A stretch of DNA of 64,000 nt, taken from positions 248,001-312,000 of the forward strand of contig NZ_AYMU01000010.1 of assembly GCF_000633395.1 (NCBI RefSeq), in the 5' to 3' direction. A program made the translations under genes and the position numbers. This document shows, in pieces, positions 42,128 through 52,149 of this stretch. The stretch comes from Pseudomonas sp. PH1b. GTDB lineage: Bacteria > Pseudomonadota > Gammaproteobacteria > Pseudomonadales > Pseudomonadaceae. Position 1 is the stretch's first letter, and the number at the start of each line of letters is the position of its first letter. The notes beneath the pieces were generated by a model that had not been told where the DNA came from, made no database searches, and worked only from the letters and a program-made list of their open reading frames with translations.

Positions 42128-43316
42128 TTACCTGGCGCTCGATTTCACTCAGGCGGGCCTGGGCCTGGGCCAGTTGCTCGGCACTGGTGTCAGCCTGACG
42201 CTGAAGCTTGTTCAGGTCGGCGCGGGCATAGGCCAGTTGGGTTTTCAACTGCCGCAAGTGTGGATCGATCGGGCGCTTGTCGATCCGGGTGAGTACCGGT
42301 GCCGGTTTTCCACTGGCGGCCTCGGCGGCGTGCAGCGCCTGCTCGGCCGCAGCCAAGGCAGTGCTCAGGACCTCCAGTTCGGTACTCGAAGCCTCGGTGG
42401 CCTGGGCTTTTTTCAGCTCGGCGCGGCGCGTTGCCAGCTGGATCTTCGCGCGCTTGAGATTGGCATCGCCGGCTGTTGGTGGCGGTGCAGGGGGCGCCTC
42501 GGCCTCGAGCTGGGCCAACGCAGCCTCGGCGGCTTCAAACTGGCGTTGCAGGCTGACCAGTTGCGTCTGCTGTTCGAAGGTGGGGGGGTGACCAAAGGCC
42601 TTGAGGGACTTGTTCAACTGCGCTCGGCTCATGGCCACTTCGATCTTGGCTTTTTTCAACGCCGCATCGGCTGCTGCGGCTTTCTGAGCGCGAACCCGCT
42701 CAATAGCCGCCTGGACCGGGTTGTGGCTGTTGTTGTCCGTCTGCGTGGCACGTTGCGCTCGGGCCTGGCGTTCGGCCAGGCGCCGGGCTTCTTCCCGTTG
42801 CAGGCGGTCATTGCGTTGCTCGAAGCGACGTCGGGCGTGATCGCGTTTGGCGGCTCGGGCCTGCAACTGCTCGGTGCTGTTGGCGAGGCCGCCGACAATT
42901 GGCATTACCTTGGAAGCGGCAGGCAGGGGAAGCATGTCGATGCAGTCCACCGGGCAGGGCGCCACGCACAGGTCGCAGCCGGTGCACTCGTCGATGAGTA
43001 CGGTGTGCATCAGTTTGGCCGCGCCGACAATGGCGTCCACCGGACAGGCCTGAATGCACTTGGTACAGCCGATGCATTCGGCTTCGCGGATATGGGCGAT
43101 CTGCGCCGGGGCTTCGCCGCGGCTGTGATCCAGTTCCAGCACGGGCAGCTTGAGCAGTTGGGCCAGCCCGGCGATGGTTTCCCGGCCGCCGGGCGGGCAC
43201 TTGTTGATGGCCTCGCCGTTGGCGATGCCCTGGGCGTAGGGCTTGCATCCGGGATGGCCGCACTTGCCGCACTGGGTCTGGGGCAGGAGCGCATCGATGC
43301 GTTGAATCAGACTCAT
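42108..43316 (-). CDS. rsxB: RsxB-like ferredoxin with long repeat tail (RsxC-type tail)
   Basis: 402 residues, about twice the usual RsxB length. A four-Cys [4Fe-4S] site, Cys16, Cys19, Cys24 and Cys40 (QCGKCGHPGC), is followed by two ferredoxin motifs (CIGCTKCIQACP and CTGCDLCVAPCP). The N-terminal membrane helix usual in RsxB is missing. Residues 147-402 are helical and Lys/Ala-rich, with three copies of a 67-residue unit starting at 219, 286 and 353; NPVQAAIERVRAQKAA resembles the RsxC tail. It seems to combine an RsxB core with the RsxC C-terminal extension. Confidence 0.85.
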   Translation of the reverse strand: MSLIQRIDALLPQTQCGKCGHPGCKPYAQGIANGEAINKCPPGGRETIAGLAQLLKLPVLELDHSRGEAPAQIAHIREAECIGCTKCIQACPVDAIVGAAKLMHTVLIDECTGCDLCVAPCPVDCIDMLPLPAASKVMPIVGGLANSTEQLQARAAKRDHARRRFEQRNDRLQREEARRLAERQARAQRATQTDNNSHNPVQAAIERVRAQKAAAADAALKKAKIEVAMSRAQLNKSLKAFGHPPTFEQQTQLVSLQRQFEAAEAALAQLEAEAPPAPPPTAGDANLKRAKIQLATRRAELKKAQATEASSTELEVLSTALAAAEQALHAAEAASGKPAPVLTRIDKRPIDPHLRQLKTQLAYARADLNKLQRQADTSAEQLAQAQARLSEIERQVNDHAPS

Positions 43317-43894
43317 GTTTTGATCAGTCCGTTGAAACCGAGGAACGCCACTGCCAGCAGGCCAGCGCTGATCAGGTCGATCGGCAGGCCGCGCCAGGGC
43401 AGCGGAACATCGTTGTTGGAAATACGCTGGCGCAGATCGCTGAACAGGCTCAGTACCAGCCAGAAACCCAGCCCCGCCCCCAGGCTCATGGCGGCGACGG
43501 TGGCCAGGTCAAGGTTGTCCCGAGCGGCGAACAGCAACAGCCCGAGCATTCCGGCATTCCCCAGCAGCAGCGGCCAGAGTCCGTCGAACGCCAGCTTGGG
43601 CAAGGCCCGGGCCAGCAACCCCAGCAGTGGCTTGATCAACAGGACACTCAAAGGCAGCCAGACGAACAACTGCAGGGATTCCAGCCCCCATTGCAGCAGC
43701 AGCCCACGATAAAGGGCATGGCCGAGGACACCGCTGATCAGCATCAACACCGTGGTGGCCAGGCCCAGGGCGTGGACCCGCTGCCGAGCCGTGCCAGCAG
43801 GCGTTTGCAGCAGTGGATCGACGCCCAGCGGCCACTGCAACACGAAATTGTTGATCAGGGCGGTGCTGACAAGGGTGAGCAGGAGATGGGTCAT
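43313..43894 (-). CDS. rsxA: Rsx/Rnf complex subunit A
   Basis: 193 residues from ATG at 43894. Six hydrophobic helices; STALINNFVLQWPLGVDP is the RnfA start signature. It holds a membrane [2Fe-2S] site with RsxE in this family, although the canonical Cys is not evident here (the NNFVL segment follows no Cys). First gene of the rsxABDGE-nth operon, 4-base overlap with rsxB. Confidence 0.88.
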   Translation of the reverse strand: MTHLLLTLVSTALINNFVLQWPLGVDPLLQTPAGTARQRVHALGLATTVLMLISGVLGHALYRGLLLQWGLESLQLFVWLPLSVLLIKPLLGLLARALPKLAFDGLWPLLLGNAGMLGLLLFAARDNLDLATVAAMSLGAGLGFWLVLSLFSDLRQRISNNDVPLPWRGLPIDLISAGLLAVAFLGFNGLIKT

Positions 43895-43970
43895 GATCGG
43901 TGCCGGGGCGAGCAGGCTGTTCCTCAAGAATAGGCAAACTCCCACGCGGGCGCAGGGGGGGCAGATATGC

Positions 43971-44007
43971 AAATCCCCCCGTTACGCCAAGGCGCAACGG
44001 GGGGACC
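43971..44007 (-). terminator. likely terminator of metG
   Basis: Stem CCCCCCGTT / AACGGGGGG with an extended inner CGCC/GGCG pairing, 21 bases past the metG stop. The following T-run is short, so efficiency may be limited. Confidence 0.55.
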
Positions 44008-44024
44008 GGGTCCAGCATGATGGG

Positions 44025-46070
44025 TTACTTGATCCGCTGGCCAGGCTTGGCGCCGCTGTCCGGGCTCAGCAGGTAGATCTCTTCACCGCCAGGGCCGGCG
44101 GCCATCACCATGCCTTCGGAGATGCCGAACTTCATTTTCCGTGGCTTGAGGTTGGCGATCATCATGGTCAGGCGACCATCGAGCTTGGACGGATCAGGGT
44201 AGGCGCTCTTGATGCCGGAGAACACGTTGCGCTGTTCGTCGCCGATATCCAGGGTCAGGCGCAGCAGCTTGTCGGCACCTTCCACGGCTTCGGCCTTGAC
44301 GATCAAGGCGACACGCAGGTCGATGGCGGCAAAGGCATCGAAGTCGATTTCCGCCGACAGCGGGTCCTTCAGCAGTTCACCGTTGCCTTTAGGGCCGCCG
44401 GTGTCGGTCTGGCTGGCGGCGAGGTCTTCTTTCGAGGCGTCAGTCATGGCTTGCACTTTTACCGGGTCGATCCGCGTCATCAGCGGCTTGAATTCATTGA
44501 GCTGATGGTTGGCCAGCAGTTGCTGGTGATCGTTCCAGGTCAGCGGCGCAACGTTGAGGAACGCCTCGGCGTCGGCGGCCAGCAGCGGCAGCACCGGCTT
44601 GAGGAAAACCACCAGTTGGCGGAACAGGTTGATACCGGTGGCGCAGATGGCCTGGACTTCATCCTGCTTGCCTTCCTGCTTGTTCAGCGCCCAAGGCGCC
44701 TTGTCGGCGATCCAGGCGTTGGCACGGTCGGCCAGGGCCATGGTCTCGCGCATGGCGCGGGCGAAATCGCGGGCTTCATAGGCGTCGGCGATGCTCGGTG
44801 CGGCGGCCAGGAAAGCCTCGGTCAGCTCGGGAGCGGCGTTGCTGTCAACCATCAGCCCGGCGTTGCCCTTGTGGATGAAACCGGCGCAACGGCTGGCAAT
44901 GTTGACCACCTTGCCCACCAGGTCGGAGTTGACCTTCTGCACGAAGTCTTCGAGGTTCAGGTCCAGGTCGTCGACACCACGGCCCAGCTTGGAGGCGTAG
45001 TAGTAGCGCAGGTACTCCGGTGCCAGGTGCTCGAGGTAAGTCCGCGCCTTGATGAAGGTGCCGCGGGACTTGGACATCTTCTGGCCGTTGACGGTCAGGT
45101 AGCCGTGAACGTTGATGCCGGTGGGCTTGCGGTAGCCGGCGCCTTCGAGCATCGCGGGCCAGAACAGGGCGTGGAAGTTGACGATGTCCTTGCCGATGAA
45201 GTGGTACAGCTCGGCGCTGGAGTCCTTGGCCCAGAACGCGTCGAAGTCCAGTTCCGGACGACGGGCGCAGAGGTTCTTGAAACTGGCCATGTAGCCGATC
45301 GGCGCGTCCAGCCACACGTAGAAGTACTTGCCCGGCTCGTCCGGGATCTCGAAGCCGAAGTACGGCGCATCGCGGGAGATGTCCCACTGCTGCAGGCCGG
45401 CGTCCAGCCACTCGGCGATCTTGTTGGCCACGGCGTCTTGCAGGGTACCGCTGCGGGTCCAGGTCTGCAGCATCTGCTGGAAGTCCGGCAGCTTGAAGAA
45501 GAAGTGCTGGGAATCCTTGAGCACCGGAGTGGCGCCGGAGATCGCCGACTTCGGATCCTTCAGATCGGTGGGGGCATAGGTGGCGCCGCATTTTTCGCAG
45601 TTGTCGCCGTACTGGTCCTCAGTGCCGCATTTCGGGCAGGTGCCCTTGATGAAGCGGTCGGCCAGGAACATTTTCTTTTCCGGGTCGAAATACTGAGTGA
45701 TGGAGCGCGTGGCGATGTGCCCGGCATCCCGCAGCTTGAGATAGATCTGGCTCGACAGCTCACGGTTTTCTTCGGCGTGAGTGGAGTGGAAGTTGTCGAA
45801 GTCCACCAGGAACTCGGCAAAGTCGGCGCAATGTTCAGCCTGGACGTTGGCGATCAGCTGTTCCGGGGTGATGCCTTCCTTTTCCGCGCGCAACATGATG
45901 GCCGAGCCGTGTGCGTCGTCGGCGCAGACATAGATGCATTGGTTGCCGCGTAGCTTCTGGAAGCGCACCCACATGTCGGTCTGGATGTACTCAAGCATGT
46001 GGCCAAGGTGGATGGAACCATTGGCATAGGGCAGGGCGCTGGTGACGAGGATCTTGCGTGGCTCGGACAT
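44025..46070 (-). CDS. metG: methionyl-tRNA synthetase
   Basis: 681 residues. Class I synthetase: HIGH-type motif SIHLGHM, Zn-binding Cys pairs (CPKCG and CEKCG), KMSKS (MSKSRGT), and a C-terminal tRNA-binding EMAP-like domain at about 580-681. Charges tRNA-Met. Convergent with nothing; it lies upstream of the rsx operon on the same strand and divergent from mrp. Confidence 0.97.
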   Translation of the reverse strand: MSEPRKILVTSALPYANGSIHLGHMLEYIQTDMWVRFQKLRGNQCIYVCADDAHGSAIMLRAEKEGITPEQLIANVQAEHCADFAEFLVDFDNFHSTHAEENRELSSQIYLKLRDAGHIATRSITQYFDPEKKMFLADRFIKGTCPKCGTEDQYGDNCEKCGATYAPTDLKDPKSAISGATPVLKDSQHFFFKLPDFQQMLQTWTRSGTLQDAVANKIAEWLDAGLQQWDISRDAPYFGFEIPDEPGKYFYVWLDAPIGYMASFKNLCARRPELDFDAFWAKDSSAELYHFIGKDIVNFHALFWPAMLEGAGYRKPTGINVHGYLTVNGQKMSKSRGTFIKARTYLEHLAPEYLRYYYASKLGRGVDDLDLNLEDFVQKVNSDLVGKVVNIASRCAGFIHKGNAGLMVDSNAAPELTEAFLAAAPSIADAYEARDFARAMRETMALADRANAWIADKAPWALNKQEGKQDEVQAICATGINLFRQLVVFLKPVLPLLAADAEAFLNVAPLTWNDHQQLLANHQLNEFKPLMTRIDPVKVQAMTDASKEDLAASQTDTGGPKGNGELLKDPLSAEIDFDAFAAIDLRVALIVKAEAVEGADKLLRLTLDIGDEQRNVFSGIKSAYPDPSKLDGRLTMMIANLKPRKMKFGISEGMVMAAGPGGEEIYLLSPDSGAKPGQRIK

Positions 46071-46366
46071 GGGGCTCGGCTACTTGATGAAACGGAGGTC
46101 GGCCACTATAAAGCGCCGGCGCGGATTTTTCACCCTTCGGGGCGTCCTTCTGGCCTGGAGGCGGGTCGAGGCTTGCTGACACCGGCCCCGGCTCCCGCCC
46201 GGCTGTGCGACCACCACGGCGCCTGAGCCGGTCATCTGCCCAGAAGAGCGGTCGGCAGGCACTGGCGCGGGCCGGCCAGCCCATCGGGAGCAAGCTCCCT
46301 CGCCACGAAGGAGTCGGCGGCGTAGGATAGCCGGCTGATTTTCCAGTCTTGTTATCGGAGTTGCCC

Positions 46367-47461
46367 ATGAGCGCCGTCAATCGCGCAGCGGTGGAAGCCG
46401 TTCTTCGCCAATACACCGACCCTTATCTGAACCAGGACCCGGTCAGCGCCGGTTGCGTGCGGGCCATCGAGGTCCAGGGCGACCGGGTCACGGTCCAGCT
46501 GGAGCTGGGTTATGCCGCCGGCCTGTTCAAGAGCGGCTGGGCGCAGATGCTGCAACTGGCCATCGAGGGCCTGGACGGGGTCGCTTCGGCCAAGGTCGAG
46601 ATTACCAGCGTGATTGCCGCGCACAAGGCCCAGGCGCAGATCCCGGGCCTGGCCAACGTGAAGAACGTGGTGGCCGTGGCGTCCGGCAAGGGCGGCGTGG
46701 GCAAGTCCACCACCGCCGCCAACCTGGCCCTGGCCCTGGCCCGCGAAGGCGCCAAGGTGGGGATTCTCGACGCCGATATCTACGGTCCGAGCCAGGGCAT
46801 CATGTTCGGCATCGCCGAAGGCACCCGGCCGAAGATCAAGGACCAGAAGTGGTTCGTGCCGATCGAGTCTCATGGGGTCGAGGTCATGTCCATGGCCTTC
46901 CTTACCGACGACAACACGCCGATGGTCTGGCGTGGCCCGATGGTTTCCGGGGCCCTGCTGCAATTGGTGACCCAGACCGACTGGGGCAACCTCGACTACC
47001 TGGTGATCGACATGCCGCCGGGCACTGGCGATATCCAACTGACCCTGGCGCAGAAAGTCCCGGTGGCCGGCGCGGTGATCGTCACCACACCGCAGGACCT
47101 GGCGCTGCTGGATGCGCGCAAGGGCGTGGAGATGTTCCGCAAGGTCAACATCCCGGTGCTGGGCGTGGTGGAAAACATGGCGGTGCACATCTGCTCCAAC
47201 TGCGGCCATGCCGAGCACTTGTTCGGCGAAGGCGGCGGCGAGAAGCTGGCCAGCCAGTACGATGTCGAACTGCTGGCTTCGTTGCCGCTGTCGATGCTGA
47301 TCCGCGAGCAGGCCGATGGTGGCAAGCCGACAGTGATCGCCGAGCCTGAAAGCCAGATTGCCATGGTCTACCAGGAACTGGCCCGGCACGTTGGAGCACG
47401 CATCGTATTGCAGGAAGCCGCTGCGCCGGCGATGCCCAACATCACCATCAGCGACGACTGA
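46367..47461 (+). CDS. mrp: Mrp/ApbC Fe-S cluster carrier ATPase
   Basis: 364 residues from ATG at 46367. N-terminal MIP18-like domain (1-90), then the deviant Walker A GKGGVGKSTTAANL, GPSQGIMFG and the CxxC motif HICSNCGHAEHLF that binds a bridging Fe-S cluster. It loads Fe-S clusters into target proteins. Divergent from metG, as in P. aeruginosa (PA3481/PA3482). No neighbour on its own strand for about 1 kb. Confidence 0.95.
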   Translation: MSAVNRAAVEAVLRQYTDPYLNQDPVSAGCVRAIEVQGDRVTVQLELGYAAGLFKSGWAQMLQLAIEGLDGVASAKVEITSVIAAHKAQAQIPGLANVKNVVAVASGKGGVGKSTTAANLALALAREGAKVGILDADIYGPSQGIMFGIAEGTRPKIKDQKWFVPIESHGVEVMSMAFLTDDNTPMVWRGPMVSGALLQLVTQTDWGNLDYLVIDMPPGTGDIQLTLAQKVPVAGAVIVTTPQDLALLDARKGVEMFRKVNIPVLGVVENMAVHICSNCGHAEHLFGEGGGEKLASQYDVELLASLPLSMLIREQADGGKPTVIAEPESQIAMVYQELARHVGARIVLQEAAAPAMPNITISDD

Positions 47462-47482
47462 AACCCGAGACCGCTGCTTGTA

Positions 47483-47550
47483 TGTAGGAGCCGGCTTGCC
47501 GGCGAAGGCGTCCGCGAGATCGCTTTCGCCGGCAAGCCGGCTCTTACGGC
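47483..47550. repeat. REP palindrome pair
   Basis: GTAGGAGCCGGCTTGCCGGC and TTCGCCGGCAAGCCGGCTC face each other, between the converging mrp and SDR genes. Confidence 0.9.
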
Positions 47551-47563
47551 AGGTGCGCCAGGA

Positions 47564-48322
47564 TCAGACCCGCAAACCGCCGTCCATCTCCAGGATGCGC
47601 CCGGTGTAGTAGTCGTTCTCGAAGATATAGGCCGCCGAGTGGGCGATCTCTTCCGGCCTGCCCATGCGCTTGAGCGGAATGCCGGCGGTCATCTTCTCCA
47701 GCGCCTCGGGCTTCATGCCCAGGGTCATCTCGGTCTCGATGAAGCCTGGAGCAATGCCCGCGACGCGGATGCCGTAGCGCGCCAGTTCCTTGGCCCAGGT
47801 CACGGTGGCTGCCGCCACGCCGGCCTTGGCGGCCGAGTAGTTGGTCTGGCCGACATTGCCGGCGCGCGAGATCGACGAGATGTTGATGATCACGCCGCTG
47901 TTCTGCAACTCGATCATCTTTGCTGCCACTTCCCGGGTGCAGAGGAACACCCCGGTGAGGTTGACGTCGATTACCGCCTGCCATTGGGCCAGGCTCATCT
48001 TGCTCATCTCGCCGTCCTTGACCTTGACCAGCAGGCCATCGCGCAGGATCCCGGCGTTGTTGATCAGGCCGTGGATGGCACCAAAGTCCTCGGCGACCCG
48101 GGCCACCATCTGGGTGACCTGTTCTTCATCGGCGACATTGCACAGGTAGGCACGAGCGTCGCTGCCATGGGTCTTGCAGGCGGCGACGGCCTGGTCGAGC
48201 TTTTCCTGGTTCAGATCCACCAGGGCCAGCTTCGCGCCCTTGGCGGCGAAATACTCGGCCATGGAGCGGCCCAGACCTTGGCAACCGCCAGTGATAATGA
48301 TTACTTTGTCAGTGAGTTGCAT
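47564..48322 (-). CDS. short-chain dehydrogenase/reductase (FabG-like)
   Basis: 252 residues from the ATG at 48322 (MQLTDKVIIITGG), with GGGA 7 bases upstream; an ATG two codons earlier is possible. Rossmann motif TGGCQGLG, NNAG at 88-91, catalytic Ser (INISSISRAG), Tyr-x3-Lys (YSAAK). Substrate unknown; 3-oxoacyl-ACP-like. Corresponds in position to the P. aeruginosa SDR next to the HugZ and fxsA genes. Confidence 0.92.
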   Translation of the reverse strand: MQLTDKVIIITGGCQGLGRSMAEYFAAKGAKLALVDLNQEKLDQAVAACKTHGSDARAYLCNVADEEQVTQMVARVAEDFGAIHGLINNAGILRDGLLVKVKDGEMSKMSLAQWQAVIDVNLTGVFLCTREVAAKMIELQNSGVIINISSISRAGNVGQTNYSAAKAGVAAATVTWAKELARYGIRVAGIAPGFIETEMTLGMKPEALEKMTAGIPLKRMGRPEEIAHSAAYIFENDYYTGRILEMDGGLRV

Positions 48323-48487
48323 TCGCATGTCCCGCTAGCAGGTCTTTGAAGGTTGTCCTTTGCGGGGAACCTCGACCGGCGGCAGGATCTGGCCTGGCTG
48401 CAGATGAGAATTGCCCCATTGGCGTAGCTGGAACAATGCTCCAGGCGCCCGTCCGTTTCCGACGGATTTTACAGAAGGAGTCACAAT

Positions 48488-49219
48488 GTGAGCGTTGAAG
48501 CTGCCAAGAATGCACGAGAACTACTGCTCAAGGAATACCGCGGCGCGCTGGCGACGCACTCCAAGGCCATGCCGGGTTTCCCCTTCGGTTCCGTGGTGCC
48601 CTATTGCCTGGACGCCGAAGGACGGCCGCTGATCCTGATCAGCCGTATTGCCCAGCACACCCACAACCTGCAGAAGGACCCCAAGTGTTCGCTGCTGGTG
48701 GGCGAGCGCGGTGCCGAAGATGTGCAGGCGGTGGGGCGCCTGACCTACCTGGCCGAAGCCGAAAAGCTCGAGGACAGTGCCGCGATCGAGGCTGCTGCCG
48801 AGCGCTACTACCGTTATTTCCCCGAGTCGCAGAATTACCACAAGGCCCACGACTTCGATTTCTGGGTGCTCAAGCCGGTGCGTCACCGTTACATCGGCGG
48901 TTTTGGCGCGATTCACTGGGTCGATCAGGTGACCCTGGCCAATCCCTTCGCCGGCAAGGCCGAGCAGAGCATGATCGAGCACATGAACAGTGACCACGCC
49001 AAGGCCATCGCCCATTACGTCGAACTCACCGGGTTGCCGAGCCAGGAGCCGGCGCAACTGGTCGGGATAGATCCGGAGGGCATGCACCTGCGCATCGGCC
49101 AGGAGCTTTTCTGGTTGCCTTTCCCAAGCCTTTGCAATACGCCGACACAGGTTCGCGAAGCCCTGGTTTTCCTGGCCCACGCCGATCAATGGCCGAAAAA
49201 AACGCCTGCGGATGCTTGA
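48488..49219 (+). CDS. HugZ-like haem-binding flavin-fold protein
   Basis: 243 residues from GTG at 48488, with AAGGAG upstream. N-terminal split-barrel (PNPOx-like) fold at 1-150 with HTHNLQKDPKCSLL, C-terminal DUF2470-like domain with EHMNSDHAKAIAHY, a haem-binding helix of the HugZ family. May bind haem or degrade it. Next to fxsA and groESL. The start is GTG rather than ATG. Confidence 0.85.
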   Translation: MSVEAAKNARELLLKEYRGALATHSKAMPGFPFGSVVPYCLDAEGRPLILISRIAQHTHNLQKDPKCSLLVGERGAEDVQAVGRLTYLAEAEKLEDSAAIEAAAERYYRYFPESQNYHKAHDFDFWVLKPVRHRYIGGFGAIHWVDQVTLANPFAGKAEQSMIEHMNSDHAKAIAHYVELTGLPSQEPAQLVGIDPEGMHLRIGQELFWLPFPSLCNTPTQVREALVFLAHADQWPKKTPADA

Positions 49220-49285
49220 ATTCACGAATTGGCGACGTCATTTACGGTCTACTGGAAGGCATTCTTCCGTAGAGGAAATCATTTG

Positions 49286-49762
49286 ATGCGCCCTTTTCTG
49301 TTGCTCTTTTTGTTGTTCCCGGTGCTGGAGCTGTTCGTCTTCGTCAAGGTCAGCGCGGCGATCGGGTTTTTCCCGGCCCTGCTGCTGATCATTCTCGGTT
49401 CGATGCTCGGTGTGCTGGTATTGCGTGTGGCCGGTCTGGCCACGGCACTGCGTGCCCGTGAAAGTCTCAACCGCGGCGAACTGCCGGCCCAGCAAATGCT
49501 CGAGGGGCTGATGCTGGCCTTGGGCGGCGGCCTGTTGATCCTGCCGGGCTTTATCAGTGACGTGTTCGGCCTGCTGATGCTGCTGCCGATCAGTCGCCGC
49601 CTGCTGGCCAACAAAATGCGCCAGCGCGCCGAGGAGCAGGCCCTGCGCCAGCGCGCCTTTGCCGACGACATGCGCGCCGCCCGTGGCGGCCCGGCACCCC
49701 AACAGCCGCTGGGGCGTGAACCCAACGTGATCGAGGGTGAATTCGAGCACCGCGATTCATAA
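49286..49762 (+). CDS. fxsA: FxsA family membrane protein
   Basis: 158 residues from ATG at 49286. Hydrophobic helices at 3-45 and 75-105; FPVLELFVFVKVSAAIGFFPALLL region is typical of FxsA, described as a suppressor of F exclusion of phage T7 in E. coli. It is followed by a terminator and groESL, as in E. coli and P. aeruginosa. Confidence 0.93.
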   Translation: MRPFLLLFLLFPVLELFVFVKVSAAIGFFPALLLIILGSMLGVLVLRVAGLATALRARESLNRGELPAQQMLEGLMLALGGGLLILPGFISDVFGLLMLLPISRRLLANKMRQRAEEQALRQRAFADDMRAARGGPAPQQPLGREPNVIEGEFEHRDS

Positions 49763-49778
49763 GGCTCTGGGGTAAACA

Positions 49779-49808
49779 CACGGCACCTTCGGGTGCCGTG
49801 TTCGTTTT
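49779..49808 (+). terminator. intrinsic terminator of fxsA
   Basis: Perfect stem CACGGCACC-TTCG-GGTGCCGTG, 17 bases past the fxsA stop, followed by TTCGTTTT. The TTCG loop is extra stable. Confidence 0.88.
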
Positions 49809-49843
49809 GACGTCAGCGATGTAAAAAATTTCATCAGGCTGCC

Positions 49844-49871
49844 CTTGTAATAACCTTATGCGCCCTTATGT
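49844..49871 (+). promoter_or_regulatory. sigma-32 heat-shock promoter of groESL
   Basis: CTTGTAA at 49844-49850 (consensus CTTGAAA), 12-base spacer, CCCTTATGT at 49863-49871 (consensus CCCCATNT-like). Leader of about 135 bases before groES. No CIRCE element is seen, as expected for Pseudomonas. Confidence 0.7.
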
Positions 49872-50013
49872 AACGGTCACCGCAAGGTTTCTGGTGCAGG
49901 CACCAGACAGACTTCCGCGGCTCGCTCGTCGAGCCGCAACCGGCCACGCCGGATTTGTTAACCCGCCGGTATCGACACCGGCCGCTGAAAACCACAATTA
50001 GGAGAGATCGACA

Positions 50014-50307
50014 ATGAAGCTTCGTCCTCTGCATGACCGCGTCGTCATCCGTCGCAGCGAAGAAGAATCGAAAACTGCCGGCGGTATCGTTCTGCCTGGT
50101 TCGGCCGCTGAAAAACCTAACCGTGGCGAAATCGTCGCTGTAGGTACCGGCCGCGTGCTGGACAACGGTGAAGTACGTGCGCTGGCCGTGAAAGTGGGTG
50201 ACAAAGTGGTGTTTGGCCCGTACTCCGGCAGCAACACTGTGAAAGTAGACGGCGAAGACCTGCTGGTAATGGCTGAGAACGAGATTCTCGCTGTTATCGA
50301 AGGCTGA
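50014..50307 (+). CDS. groES: co-chaperonin GroES
   Basis: 97 residues. MKLRPLHDRVVIRRSEEE is the standard GroES start, the mobile loop is KTAGGIVLPGSA. Forms the seven-membered cap of GroEL. AGGAGA lies 10 bases upstream. Followed by groEL after 49 bases, one transcript. Confidence 0.98.
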   Translation: MKLRPLHDRVVIRRSEEESKTAGGIVLPGSAAEKPNRGEIVAVGTGRVLDNGEVRALAVKVGDKVVFGPYSGSNTVKVDGEDLLVMAENEILAVIEG

Positions 50308-50356
50308 TTTCCCGCTCATTTTCCCGTTACTACAAAGTATTTAAGGAATATCGATC

Positions 50357-52000
<1,644 letters not shown>

Positions 52001-52021
52001 GCCAGCCTTACCCCCGTACTG

Positions 52022-52059
52022 AAAAAGCCCCGCCGGTGAAAACCGGCGGGGCTTTTTTA
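52022..52059 (+). terminator. intrinsic terminator of groESL
   Basis: Stem AAGCCCCGCCGGT / ACCGGCGGGGCTT with GAAA-type loop, then six T. The minus-strand A-run could also stop the converging transcript. Confidence 0.95.
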
Positions 52060-52081
52060 TGCCTGGGATATGGGGGCAGCT

Positions 52082-52147
52082 CCTTCGCGGGCAAGCCCGC
52101 TCCTACAGCGATGCAACTGGTGTAGGAGCGGGCTTGCCCGCGAAAGG
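52082..52147. repeat. REP palindrome pair
   Basis: TTCGCGGGCAAGCCCGCTCC and GGAGCGGGCTTGCCCGCGAA face each other between groEL and the sulfatase gene. This REP has a GCGGGCAAGCCCGC core and belongs to a different family from the array at 9.7 kb. Confidence 0.92.
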
Positions 52148-52149
52148 CC

